A DNA stretch of 61,291 nt from the NCBI GenBank assembly GCA_041907665.1, contig JAYRGW010000019.1, positions 1-61,291 of the forward strand. The letters are read 5' to 3'. The stretch comes from JAAYUD01 sp041907665. Its GTDB lineage: Bacteria; Bacteroidota; Bacteroidia; Bacteroidales; Bacteroidaceae. A model generated the notes under the pieces. It ran no database searches and was not told where the DNA came from. It saw nothing but the letters and a program-made list of their open reading frames with translations. The translations under genes and the position numbers were made by a program. Positions 26,504 through 34,864 of this stretch are shown piece after piece (position 1 is the first letter of the stretch; each line of letters opens with the position of its first letter).

Positions 26504-27565
26504 CTATTTATTGATTATTTCCATTTGTTCGCGAACCGATTCGGCATGAATCGCTTCGAACACCTCTTCTATAAATTTGGCGTCCATAGAGCATTGAGCA
26601 CCCTGCAAGCCACGCTTTTCTATGATTTCGCGGTAACGGGCGGTCTGCAATACAGTGATGTCGTGCTCTTTTTTGTAGGTACCTATCTCGCGGCATATAC
26701 GCATTCGTTTGGCCAATATCTCGATAATACTATCGTCGCACTCATCTATCTGGCGGCGCAATTCGGTAAGATTCTCGGTAGACTGTGTTTCTTTTCGAAT
26801 GACGAGCATATTGATGATATAGTCGAGCACCTCGGGTGTCACTTGCTGTTTGGCATCGCTCCATGCCTTATCGGGATCGCAATGCGATTCGATAATCAGT
26901 CCGTCGAAATTCAAATCCATAGCCTGCTGGCAAATCGGTGCGATAAGTTCGCGCTTGCCACCTATATGGCTGGGATCGCAAAGGATAGGCAGTCCCGGAA
27001 TGCGGCGACGCAGCTCGATAGGTACTTGCCATTGGGGGATGTTGCGATAGATGGTCTTGTCGTAAGTACTGAATCCGCGATGGATAGCTCCCAACCGTTT
27101 GATACCTGCATTGTAGACGCGCTGCAACGCACCGATCCACAATTCAAGATCGGGATTGACAGGATTCTTGATGTATACCGGAATATCAACACCGCTCAAC
27201 GCGTCGGCAATCTCTTGCACGGCAAACGGATTGGCAGATGTACGGGCACCAATCCACAAAATATCAATACCGGCTTTCAACGCTTCGAAAACATGCTTAC
27301 CAGTTGCTACCTCGGTAGCGGTGTACATACCATATTCAGCTTTGGCTTTCTTGAGCCACTGCAATCCTTCGGTACCTACACCTTCGAAACCACCGGGCTT
27401 GGTGCGCGGTTTCCATATACCTGCACGCAAGATCTTAATGCCTTTGGCAGAGAGATCGCGAGCTGTATTCATTACTTGTTCTTCGGTCTCTGCGCTACAG
27501 GGGCCGGCAATAACTAAAGGGCGTTGTTGAGGTACCCCGGGGAGAATAATCGGTTCTAATTCCAT
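26504..27565 (-). CDS. aroF: Bifunctional DAHP synthase / chorismate mutase
   Basis: A 353-residue fusion. Residues about 1-260 are a type I-beta 3-deoxy-7-phosphoheptulonate synthase (AGPCSAE, GIWKPRTKPGGFEG, WIGARTSANPFAVQ, KNPVNPDLELW, CDPSHIGGKR), the entry to the shikimate pathway. Residues about 262-353 are an AroQ-type chorismate mutase (LTELRRQIDECDDSIIEILAKRMRICREIGTYKK). One polypeptide thus feeds both the start of the pathway and the branch to prephenate, and the mutase domain commonly serves as the allosteric sensor in such fusions. It sits between the aminotransferase and tyrA. Confidence 0.93.
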   Translation of the reverse strand: MELEPIILPGVPQQRPLVIAGPCSAETEEQVMNTARDLSAKGIKILRAGIWKPRTKPGGFEGVGTEGLQWLKKAKAEYGMYTATEVATGKHVFEALKAGIDILWIGARTSANPFAVQEIADALSGVDIPVYIKNPVNPDLELWIGALQRVYNAGIKRLGAIHRGFSTYDKTIYRNIPQWQVPIELRRRIPGLPILCDPSHIGGKRELIAPICQQAMDLNFDGLIIESHCDPDKAWSDAKQQVTPEVLDYIINMLVIRKETQSTENLTELRRQIDECDDSIIEILAKRMRICREIGTYKKEHDITVLQTARYREIIEKRGLQGAQCSMDAKFIEEVFEAIHAESVREQMEIINK

Positions 27566-27640
27566 CGTTATACTGTTTTTTGTTTTTATTTCTGAATTAA
27601 CTGTTCAATTAAAAAAGCACTGCGCAGACGCAGAACCCGC

Positions 27641-28831
27641 TTAACATGAGAGGTCTAGCGCTTTGATGCGCCGTAATGCCTCGGCCAATTTATCATCTTT
27701 GCAGCAAAGAGAAATACGGACATAGCGTTCGCCATTGCTTCCAAAGATGAATCCCGGTGTAATAAACACACGAGCCTCTTGAAGCACTTTCTCTGTGAGA
27801 TCTTCTACTTTCTGATAGCCGGCAGGGATCTTACCCCAAAGGAACATGCCCACCTGATTCTCGTCGTAGGTGCAATGCAGTGCGTTCATAATCTCTGCGG
27901 CCAGTGAGCGGCGCTTGCGATAGTTGGCGTTGTTGCCTTCGTACCAATCGGAATCGGCCGCAAGTGCGGTAGCTGCGGCAAGCTGAACGGCACGAAACAT
28001 ACCACTGTCTATGTTGCTCTTGACTTTGAGCACCCACTGCACAAACTGAGCATTGGAGGCCAACATAGCCACACGCCATCCGGGCATATTGTGACTTTTG
28101 CTCATCGAATTGAACTCGATGCAACAGTCTTTGGCGCCTGGAACAGCAAGAATGCTGATGGGTTTGTCGTTTAGGATAAAACTATAGGGATTGTCGTTGA
28201 CGATGACAATGTTCTTGCGACGCGCAAAATCTACCAATCGTTCATAGAGTAGGGGAGTGGCATTGGCTCCTGTAGGCATATTGGGGTAATTGACCCACAT
28301 CAATTTGACACGAGAAGTATCCATTCGTTCCAATTCATCGAAATCGGGCATCCAAGCATTTTCTTCTCGCAGATTGTAACTGACGATCTCTGCACCAAGC
28401 AACTTACTTAGAGAAGTATAAGTGGGGTAACCGGGATTGGGAACCAATACCTGATCGCCGGGATTGACAAAAGCCAACGTGACATGCAGAATACCTTCTT
28501 TGGAACCTATAAGCGGTTGTATTTCGGTATTCGGGTCAAGTGCGACGCCATACCAACGTTGATACCATCGGGCAAAAGCATCTCTCAGTTCGGGAATACC
28601 GACATAAGGCTGATAACCGTGTCCGTCGGGATTGTGAGCACTCTCGCACAACTGCTTTATCGTTGCGTCGCTGGGAGGCATATCGGGGCTGCCAATAGCC
28701 AGACTAATCACATCTTTGCCTTCGGCATTCATCCGGGCTACTTCTTTGAGTTTCACCGAGAAATAATATTCGCGTACCTCAGACAATCTGTCTGCCGGTT
28801 CAATATTATACACTTTGTTTTCCTTCTGCAT
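27641..28831 (-). CDS. Class I/II PLP aminotransferase, probably aromatic
   Basis: A 396-residue fold-type I aminotransferase with IGSPDMPPSD, a GYQPYVG-like segment, WVNYPNMPTGA, NDNPYSF and the PLP-binding Lys in NSMSKSHNMPGWRVAM. Its operon position between prephenate dehydratase and DAHP synthase points to transamination of phenylpyruvate and 4-hydroxyphenylpyruvate, or of prephenate. Family relatives also include LL-diaminopimelate and alanine aminotransferases, so the substrate is an inference from context. Its start overlaps the end of pheA by 26 nt. Confidence 0.85.
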   Translation of the reverse strand: MQKENKVYNIEPADRLSEVREYYFSVKLKEVARMNAEGKDVISLAIGSPDMPPSDATIKQLCESAHNPDGHGYQPYVGIPELRDAFARWYQRWYGVALDPNTEIQPLIGSKEGILHVTLAFVNPGDQVLVPNPGYPTYTSLSKLLGAEIVSYNLREENAWMPDFDELERMDTSRVKLMWVNYPNMPTGANATPLLYERLVDFARRKNIVIVNDNPYSFILNDKPISILAVPGAKDCCIEFNSMSKSHNMPGWRVAMLASNAQFVQWVLKVKSNIDSGMFRAVQLAAATALAADSDWYEGNNANYRKRRSLAAEIMNALHCTYDENQVGMFLWGKIPAGYQKVEDLTEKVLQEARVFITPGFIFGSNGERYVRISLCCKDDKLAEALRRIKALDLSC

Positions 28832-29651
28832 ATTCGCCTAATATTTTGAATTGTTTGGTCAATGGAACAACAGCCGCTACCGACTGCTTGTAACGAGTAT
28901 AATCATCGAACACAATGTCTACATAAAACTGATATTCCCATTCGTGCCCGATGATGGGCAACGACTGTATTTTGGTTAAATTGATTCGATAAAAAGAAAA
29001 GATGGAAAGCACTTGAGAAAGACTGCCTTCGGTATGAGACAAAGTAAAAACCATGCTCGATTTATTAATAGTAGCCATATCCGGATGGATTTTGTCCACC
29101 AACGACGGATCGGCGACAACCAAGAAGCGGGTGAAGTTGTGCTTATTGGTCTCAATGCCTTTAGAAAGAATCTTCATGCCAAATAGATTGGCAGCTGCTT
29201 CGGAGCAAATAGCAGCGTGTCCGTGAAGGTTGTTTTCCATAATATTCTGGGCACTCATTGCCGTGTCTTCGCACTCAACTACTTTGTACTGGGGATGATG
29301 GCTCAGAAATTCGCGACATTGCATCAGAGCAATAGGATGAGAATTGACTTCGGTAATGGTAGTCCAGTCATCATCGGGCAGACAAACAAAACAATGCGAA
29401 ATGCGAAGCTTATGTTCGCCGATTATTTGCGTTCCGCTCAACCGAAGCAACTCATTGTTGTGCAAGAGACTTCCGGCAATGGTATTCTCTATGGCGAGCA
29501 TGCCAAAGACGTCAGTATCGTGACTCATCGTCTTGAAAATATCCTCGAACTGAATGCAACATTCCAACCGAATATCGCTTCCTTCAAAATACTGATGAGC
29601 CGCAATATCATGAAACGACCCTAACCCTCCTTGTATAGCTACTTTCTTCAT
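28806..29651 (-). CDS. pheA: Prephenate dehydratase
   Basis: A 281-residue monofunctional enzyme converting prephenate to phenylpyruvate. It has the GGLGSFHDIAA start and AIENTIAGSLLHNN (periplasmic-binding-like catalytic core), and the NFTRFLVV motif containing the catalytic Thr. The C-terminal ACT domain, from about residue 198 (SLSQVLSIFSFYRINLTKIQSLPI), is where Phe inhibits the enzyme; the usual ESRP reads IQSLP here. It is the first gene of the four- or five-gene aromatic operon, preceded by a leader-peptide attenuator. Confidence 0.93.
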   Translation of the reverse strand: MKKVAIQGGLGSFHDIAAHQYFEGSDIRLECCIQFEDIFKTMSHDTDVFGMLAIENTIAGSLLHNNELLRLSGTQIIGEHKLRISHCFVCLPDDDWTTITEVNSHPIALMQCREFLSHHPQYKVVECEDTAMSAQNIMENNLHGHAAICSEAAANLFGMKILSKGIETNKHNFTRFLVVADPSLVDKIHPDMATINKSSMVFTLSHTEGSLSQVLSIFSFYRINLTKIQSLPIIGHEWEYQFYVDIVFDDYTRYKQSVAAVVPLTKQFKILGEYAEGKQSV

Positions 29652-29674
29652 ATTCTTATTCTACATTGCATGAT

Positions 29675-29709
29675 AAAAAAAATCCCGCTTCTTGCACAGG
29701 AGCGGGATT
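29675..29709 (-). terminator. Attenuator terminator in front of pheA
   Basis: On the minus strand AATCCCGCT (29709-29701) pairs with AGCGGGATT (29689-29681) and is followed by eight U's (29682-29675), a textbook Rho-independent terminator. It stands between the leader peptide and pheA, 24 nt before the pheA ATG, so it must be bypassed for the operon to be expressed. The left arm contains TCCCGCTC (29707-29700), which can instead pair with GAGCGGGA at 29771-29764. Confidence 0.9.
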
Positions 29710-29748
29710 CGATATTATTAATTTATTTCTATCTTTTTCATGTCTTAC

Positions 29749-29835
29749 TTAACATATACGAAGTCCCGCTCTTACTCTGTTGCTAAAGTAAAAGTAATAA
29801 AAGAAACTAGTAAATGTATAAGTTATCATATTCAT
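29749..29835 (-). CDS. Phe/Tyr leader peptide of the pheA operon attenuator
   Basis: A 28-codon ORF downstream of a good promoter and upstream of the pheA terminator. Its core YTFTSFFYYFYF has five Phe and four Tyr codons in twelve, far from random. The 3' part of the ORF contains GAGCGGGA (29771-29764), complementary to the left arm of the terminator. When charged tRNA-Phe or tRNA-Tyr is scarce the ribosome should stall on the aromatic run, leaving this segment free to form the antiterminator. When both are plentiful the ribosome covers it and the terminator forms. A second in-frame ATG at 29829 is possible. It is too short for ordinary gene calls. Confidence 0.85.
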   Translation of the reverse strand: MNMITYTFTSFFYYFYFSNRVRAGLRIC

Positions 29836-29877
29836 ATATTCTCGACTTTTTGCCTTTTGTTTTAATGAAAGACGTTG

Positions 29878-29907
29878 CAAAATTACACTTTTTACATGAA
29901 AAACAAA
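29878..29907 (-). promoter_or_regulatory. Promoter of the pheA leader and operon
   Basis: Minus strand: TTTG (29907-29904), 18 nt, TAATTTTG (29885-29878), an exact -7 box followed by C. Transcription would start near 29871, about 36 nt before the leader-peptide ATG. Confidence 0.7.
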
Positions 29908-29969
29908 CAAAATCTATATTTTTTTTGAAAAAATCTTTTATTCGCTTACGATTAGGGAGGTACAAGATA

Positions 29970-29998
29970 GGGGAGAAGCCCTTTCGAACTTTCTCCCC
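29970..29998 (-). terminator. Terminator after the phosphoglucomutase gene
   Basis: GGGGAGAA (29970-29977) pairs with TTCTCCCC (29991-29998), an 8-bp GC-rich stem with a 13-nt loop, 36 nt past the pgm stop. The U-tract is weak, so some readthrough into the pheA leader is possible. Confidence 0.55.
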
Positions 29999-30033
29999 CT
30001 TCAACTTGTTTCTTTATATACTATCAGAACATA

Positions 30034-31779
30034 CTATATTTCCAACGATGCCCTCAACTTCTCGATCTCTTTATCGGCCAGTTCGTTGGCCTTTAGATAA
30101 TCTTCACGAACATTCATCGGAGCCGGAACCTCTAAATAGAATTTAATTTTGGGTTCCGTACCCGAAGGACGAACAGAAACTTTAGCACCATCTGATGTGA
30201 AATATTGCAGCACATTGGATGGTTCAGGCATATCCAATCGAGTGATACGTCCTGCACTGTCTATTTGCCTCAGTGTCTTATAGTCTTTCCAGAGTGTCAC
30301 CTTATGTCCACCAAGAGAATGAGGAGGATTTTTACGAAAATCATTCATCATATTCTTTATTTCTTCGGCACCAGACTTACCCGGTTTAACAACGTTGACT
30401 GTGGCATTCTTGCTAAATCCATATTCCACATAGATATCGAGCAACAATTCGTAGAGCGATTTGCCTTGTTCTTTTGCCCAAGCAGCAACTTCACCTATAA
30501 GGCAACATGCCGATACGGCATCTTTGTCGCGAACAAAATCTGCTGCCATAAAGCCATAGCTTTCTTCGCCGCCACCGATATATACTTTCTTGCCTTCGTT
30601 GAGACGAACTTCGCGAGCAATCCATTTGAAACCGGTGTAGCAATCCATCATTTCAAGATGATTCTTCTGCGCAATGTTTTTTATCAGCTCTGTTGTTACT
30701 ATAGTCTTAACAACATATTCTTTTCCTGTCATTTTGCCCAATTTGGTATACTGGGTAATGATGTAATACAAGAAGAGCAAACACGTCTGGTTACCGTTCA
30801 TGAGTATCCACTCACCTTTGTCGTCTTTACAAGCGATACCAACCCGATCGGCATCAGGATCACTTGCCATTACCAAATCGGCATCAATCTTCTTGGCAAG
30901 AGCTACTGCCATTGACAACGCTTCGGCATTCTCAGGATTGGGAGAAACAACCGTAGGGAAGTTACCATCCTTTACCATTTGCTCGGGCACGCAAGTAACA
31001 TTGTCAAATCCCCACATCTCGAGAGAACGTGGGATAAGCATCATACCGGTGCCATGAATAGGAGTGTAGACAATCTTCATATCACGATGACGTTTGATCA
31101 CTTCGGGCTCAATAGATATAGATTTGATTTTATCAAGATAAATATCATCGATATCTTTGCCTACTATCTGAATCAAACTTTGATTGCCTTCGAACTTAAT
31201 TCCGGAGACATCGGTAATCTTTTCAACTTCGGTGATGATACCTTTATCGTGAGGAGCCAATACCTGAGCACCATCATCCCAATAGGCCTTATATCCGTTG
31301 TATTCTTTCGGGTTGTGAGATGCGGTAAGAATAATACCACTCTGACATCCCAGATGACGAATAGCAAAAGATATTTCGGGAGTAGGGCGCATATCTTCAA
31401 AAAGATATACTTTAATGCCGTTTGCAGAAAATATATTTGCAGAAATCTCGGCAAACTTGCGACTGTTGTTACGACAGTCATGGCCCACAACAACCGAAAT
31501 CTGTTCCAAATCCTTGAAATTGGCATTCAGATAATTGGATAGACCTTGAGTTGCAGCACCCACAGTATATATATTCATACGGTTTGTTCCGGCTCCCATG
31601 ATGCCACGCAAACCACCTGTACCGAACTCTAAATCTTTATAAAAAGAATCTATAAGTTCTGTTTTATCTTCATTCTCTAGCATACGTTTTACTTCTGCCT
31701 GTGTTTCTGCATCGTAGGCAGGAGCCAGCCATCTTTTGGCTTTCGCTGTTACCTGATTAATTAATTGTTGATTTTCCAT
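30034..31779 (-). CDS. Phospho-sugar mutase (phosphoglucomutase/phosphomannomutase)
   Basis: A 581-residue alpha-D-phosphohexomutase interconverting sugar 1- and 6-phosphates, usually glucose, linking glycolysis to glycogen and nucleotide-sugar synthesis. The four hallmark sites are present: catalytic phosphoserine in TASHNPKEYNGYK (near residue 142), the metal loop DPDADRVG, the sugar-binding GGEESYGF and the phosphate-binding RPSGTEPKIKFY near the C-terminus. Length fits the long PgcA-type enzymes of Bacteroidetes and Firmicutes. It is a single-gene unit with its own promoter and terminator. Confidence 0.92.
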   Translation of the reverse strand: MENQQLINQVTAKAKRWLAPAYDAETQAEVKRMLENEDKTELIDSFYKDLEFGTGGLRGIMGAGTNRMNIYTVGAATQGLSNYLNANFKDLEQISVVVGHDCRNNSRKFAEISANIFSANGIKVYLFEDMRPTPEISFAIRHLGCQSGIILTASHNPKEYNGYKAYWDDGAQVLAPHDKGIITEVEKITDVSGIKFEGNQSLIQIVGKDIDDIYLDKIKSISIEPEVIKRHRDMKIVYTPIHGTGMMLIPRSLEMWGFDNVTCVPEQMVKDGNFPTVVSPNPENAEALSMAVALAKKIDADLVMASDPDADRVGIACKDDKGEWILMNGNQTCLLFLYYIITQYTKLGKMTGKEYVVKTIVTTELIKNIAQKNHLEMMDCYTGFKWIAREVRLNEGKKVYIGGGEESYGFMAADFVRDKDAVSACCLIGEVAAWAKEQGKSLYELLLDIYVEYGFSKNATVNVVKPGKSGAEEIKNMMNDFRKNPPHSLGGHKVTLWKDYKTLRQIDSAGRITRLDMPEPSNVLQYFTSDGAKVSVRPSGTEPKIKFYLEVPAPMNVREDYLKANELADKEIEKLRASLEI

Positions 31780-31822
31780 AAGCCTTTTATTTTAGAACAT
31801 CCAGAGATTTTTTCTTTTGCAT

Positions 31823-31854
31823 CAAATATATATTAAATTGTTGAAACAACCAAA
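31823..31854 (-). promoter_or_regulatory. Promoter of the phosphoglucomutase gene
   Basis: Minus strand: TTTG (31854-31851), 20 nt, TATATTTG (31830-31823). Both boxes are exact and the spacing is ideal; transcription would start near 31816, about 37 nt before the ATG. Confidence 0.7.
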
Positions 31855-31898
31855 TCAAAGGACAATAAATTATTTAATTTATATGTTGAAATACTTTT

Positions 31899-33158
31899 TC
31901 ACTCAGCAGTGATGAGAGCTATGGCTGCAGCCAACATCGATTCATTGGTGTTTCCAAAATCCAATAATGTAGGTAAATCTGTATCCGAAGCCGATGTGCT
32001 GGCCTTAATACCCGAAGTCGTATAAGTTGTTCCTTTGGATGAATTGATAGGAATACTCGTCACTAGATAAAATTTATAGTTGAAAGCCGGATTTGTATAG
32101 CAAGTAGTAACTCCGAGAGCTCCTTTTGTTGTACTGCCTACTGTATAAACTTTAAGATAGGGTGCCAATGCAGCAATAAGAAGTTCAGATAGTTGGGCTG
32201 TCGCAGAAGTCGTTAAAATATAAATTTTGGAAAGATTGAGGTTAGCACCGCTACCTATTATATCTTGAGAAAGCATTAAAGTATCATTTTTATTCTTACT
32301 GGAATTAGCTTTTTCCAAAGCAACAAAAATATTCCCTAACTTACTCGAAGGAACCAGCATAGAAGCTAACAAACGTGCGGATTCAATATCATTGCCGGTA
32401 GCATTATAACGCAGATCAAGGACAAAATCAGTTACTCCATTCGAACTGAATGAAGCAAAAGCACTACGTAAATTATTTAAATAACCACCAGATGTACCTG
32501 CATCAAAACTACTATAAACTAAATACCCAATTTTCTTACTACCAGATGCAATAGTCGTATAATAATGTACAGGATTGTCAGAGACTGATGCAGATGCGTC
32601 CATAGAAAGTACTGTACCATTGGAAACTACAGTATAAGTGGTCGTTCCATCGGTTGTTGTCGTCTGTAGCGTACCAAGCGATAACGTTGTAGCATTTCCA
32701 TTGGCCAAAATCGTAGATTTATTAGAAGTTGTAATCGCATTGCCACCAACCGTCATAATCCAATCACCACGTTTCAGTCCAGCTCGATAAGCAGGAGAAT
32801 CTGTGTCAACATACGTAACGACAGCATTGTAAATCGTATCATTATCGGCAGAAGCCTCAAAAGAAGCGGTTATTCCATAACTATTTGTAGTATAGATAGA
32901 ATCTATATGAGAAACTCCATCTTGTTTGGATTTTACAGACGATAAGAATGTCGTCGGGGTATTGAAATAATTAATCCTTTTAGAAGACGGCATATCAGAT
33001 ACCCAATAATAATTCGCACGCATCACACTGTCCATCCATTCATCCATAGCAGTCAATGGTTTATATTCTGCCCAGCGATCTTGTCCAACACACGAAATTA
33101 ATGTCGAGACGGCAATCAATATCATGAATGGAAACAATATAATAAATCTTTTATTCAT
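31899..33158 (-). CDS. S41-like peptidase lipoprotein, nucleophile motif altered
   Basis: A 419-residue lipoprotein (signal peptide with lipobox LISC, Cys23). A short helical N-terminal region is followed by a PDZ-like stretch (about residues 105-150; DSPAYRAGLKRGDWIMTVGG) and a C-terminal S41/tail-specific-protease core with GYLVYSSF, DFVLDLRYNATG and IYILTTSATAQLSELLIAAL. In active S41 proteases the last segment usually reads TASASEL with a serine nucleophile; here it reads TAQLSEL, so the canonical serine position appears to be Gln. It may be inactive, a binding protein, or use the remaining Ser. Probably envelope-located. Confidence 0.82.
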   Translation of the reverse strand: MNKRFIILFPFMILIAVSTLISCVGQDRWAEYKPLTAMDEWMDSVMRANYYWVSDMPSSKRINYFNTPTTFLSSVKSKQDGVSHIDSIYTTNSYGITASFEASADNDTIYNAVVTYVDTDSPAYRAGLKRGDWIMTVGGNAITTSNKSTILANGNATTLSLGTLQTTTTDGTTTYTVVSNGTVLSMDASASVSDNPVHYYTTIASGSKKIGYLVYSSFDAGTSGGYLNNLRSAFASFSSNGVTDFVLDLRYNATGNDIESARLLASMLVPSSKLGNIFVALEKANSSKNKNDTLMLSQDIIGSGANLNLSKIYILTTSATAQLSELLIAALAPYLKVYTVGSTTKGALGVTTCYTNPAFNYKFYLVTSIPINSSKGTTYTTSGIKASTSASDTDLPTLLDFGNTNESMLAAAIALITAE

Positions 33159-33225
33159 ATCTGCAAATTCTTTAATCTTCCCGTTATTTCTTTAAATCTT
33201 CTCTGTTATTTCATTAAATCTATTA

Positions 33226-33233
33226 CAAAAATA
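33226..33233 (-). promoter_or_regulatory. Possible -7 element of the S41 lipoprotein gene
   Basis: The minus strand reads TATTTTTG, an exact TAnnTTTG match about 68 nt before the ATG, with no TTTG at the expected -33 distance. The rest of the 33234-33520 gap is AT-rich without a gene. One more exact -7 match (TACTTTTG, plus strand 33440-33447) has no gene to drive. Confidence 0.35.
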
Positions 33234-33529
33234 GGTATAAGTTCGCAATATACCACCTGATTTAGGAAACAAAAACATTTGATTAATACAAAAAGCAATT
33301 CTGGAGTTTCAAATAAAATTTTTATAACTTAAATATCTCTATTTTCTACCATCAATACAATTATTACTTATCATACTTAACTTTTCCCTAATAGAAAAAA
33401 GCTAAACAGCCTATTAGTAAGTTCTCAATTATTAATAGTTACTTTTGTGGTATAATCAACATTATGTTTAATATTATAATTGACCAATAACTAGAAGCAT
33501 TACTCCCTACACTTCAAAAGACAAAAAAA

Positions 33530-33556
33530 AGTCCGCTACTTAATAAGTAACGGACT
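33530..33556 (-). terminator. Terminator after gyrA-TPR operon
   Basis: AGTCCG-TACTT / AAGTA-CGGACT forms an 11-bp stem with one mismatch and a 3-nt loop, followed on the minus strand by a run of T's (33529-33523). Confidence 0.85.
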
Positions 33557-33604
33557 AAATATATTTTTAATTGAATATATTATTTAGTGGTATAAAACTA
33601 AAAA

Positions 33605-34840
33605 CTATTTTTTAGTGCTATCGATACCAAGAATCTTCTCCATTTCTTCAAATTGAGGAGCCATATTCAAGCAATAATAAACTCTATACAATCCACGTGC
33701 CCAAAGATCTTTGTTATCAGGTTTCAATTCACGAGCTTTTTCGTAATAAGGTCTTGCTTTTTCATACAAAGCCTTAATAGCAGCCTGGTCTTGTTTGTAC
33801 TTAGGACTATTTACATTTGTCGTAGCTTTTTCAGATACAACTTGAGCTTTAAGGACATAAGTCAAACCCAAATTAGAAAGAGCATCAACGTATGCCGGAT
33901 CTAACTGAATTGCCTTTTCGTAATAAGTCACTGCATTATCATAATCTTTCATCATCTGATAAAGATATGCTTTTACAAAAACCATGAATTTATTATTCGG
34001 GTCGTTTTTCAGTTGATTATCAGCAAATTCCATTGCTTTCTCATTCTGATTGTGAGACGAATAATAGTCAATTACGCTACCCAAGAAATATTTTTCAGAA
34101 GGATATTTAGCTACACCTTCCTGTACTGTTTTCAAAAATTCAACAGAATCTTTCTGAGCTTTATATACTTCTGCCAATATTTGCATGCAATTAGAAGCAT
34201 TCTTCTCGTATTTCATGCCTATCGGTGCATACTTCTTTACGAAATCATAATCGCTTTCTCTGTATGCTGCAGCTACTGCATAATATGAATATTGGTTTAA
34301 GATAGTATCATTTTGCTGAGCCAATTTGGCATCTGCCAATATCGGATACTCACGTGAATCTGCATATGTTTTGAAGAAATCCAATGCTTTTTTGCTATCG
34401 CCACTATTCAGATACTGAACAAAACCATTCAACAAGTTAGAACGAGACTTGAGCATGATATCTGCATTTTCTTTTCTGAATTTATTTTTAATCTTACCCT
34501 TTTCATTAGGAACTTGGGCTAGCTCATCGCATTTCAGAAAATATTGATACATTTCCAATATACTGTTATACATCTTAGTTGTATCAAAAGGTTGTTTTAA
34601 ATAAAGCTTTGTATTTTCCTTTTCGTTAATCTTCGACTGAATCTGACCAGCAATATTCCATGTGGCAGGATCATTCATCGTCGAAGGGTCTTTTAAAGCA
34701 GCGCTAATCAACTGCTCGGCCTTAGCAAAATCAGGGTTGGTTCCCTCGATAATACTTCTTGCTTCTTTCACGTTACTCTGCTGTGCAAAAACAGAAACAG
34801 ATGCAACGAACAAGGAAACAGTTAAAATCACCTTTTTCAT
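33605..34840 (-). CDS. Exported tetratricopeptide-repeat protein
   Basis: A 411-residue protein with a signal peptide (MKKVILTVSLFVASVSVFAQQ) and TPR-like helical repeats. The clearest lie at about residues 250-345, with AYLYQMMKDYDNAVTYYEKAIQLDPAYVDALSNLGLTY. TPRs mediate protein-protein contacts; the periplasmic or outer-membrane partner is unknown. It starts 24 nt after gyrA and ends before a strong terminator, so it is probably expressed with gyrA. I see no functional logic for that pairing. Confidence 0.88.
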   Translation of the reverse strand: MKKVILTVSLFVASVSVFAQQSNVKEARSIIEGTNPDFAKAEQLISAALKDPSTMNDPATWNIAGQIQSKINEKENTKLYLKQPFDTTKMYNSILEMYQYFLKCDELAQVPNEKGKIKNKFRKENADIMLKSRSNLLNGFVQYLNSGDSKKALDFFKTYADSREYPILADAKLAQQNDTILNQYSYYAVAAAYRESDYDFVKKYAPIGMKYEKNASNCMQILAEVYKAQKDSVEFLKTVQEGVAKYPSEKYFLGSVIDYYSSHNQNEKAMEFADNQLKNDPNNKFMVFVKAYLYQMMKDYDNAVTYYEKAIQLDPAYVDALSNLGLTYVLKAQVVSEKATTNVNSPKYKQDQAAIKALYEKARPYYEKARELKPDNKDLWARGLYRVYYCLNMAPQFEEMEKILGIDSTKK

Positions 34841-34864
34841 AATCGTTGTTTTATTAGTTAATAA

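Noticed and set aside
26525..27517. A 330-codon frame antisense to the DAHP synthase/chorismate mutase
   Set aside because: The opposite strand encodes an unmistakable enzyme in an operon; the antisense product resembles nothing known.
29807..30004. A 65-codon minus-strand frame spanning the pheA promoter
   Set aside because: It would run through the pgm terminator and the pheA promoter. The shorter in-register leader peptide explains the region better.
33440..33556. Possible small RNA read rightward from TACTTTTG (33440) to the hairpin at 33530
   Set aside because: No -33 box, and on the plus strand the hairpin lacks a proper T-tract. The hairpin is explained as the gyrA-TPR terminator.
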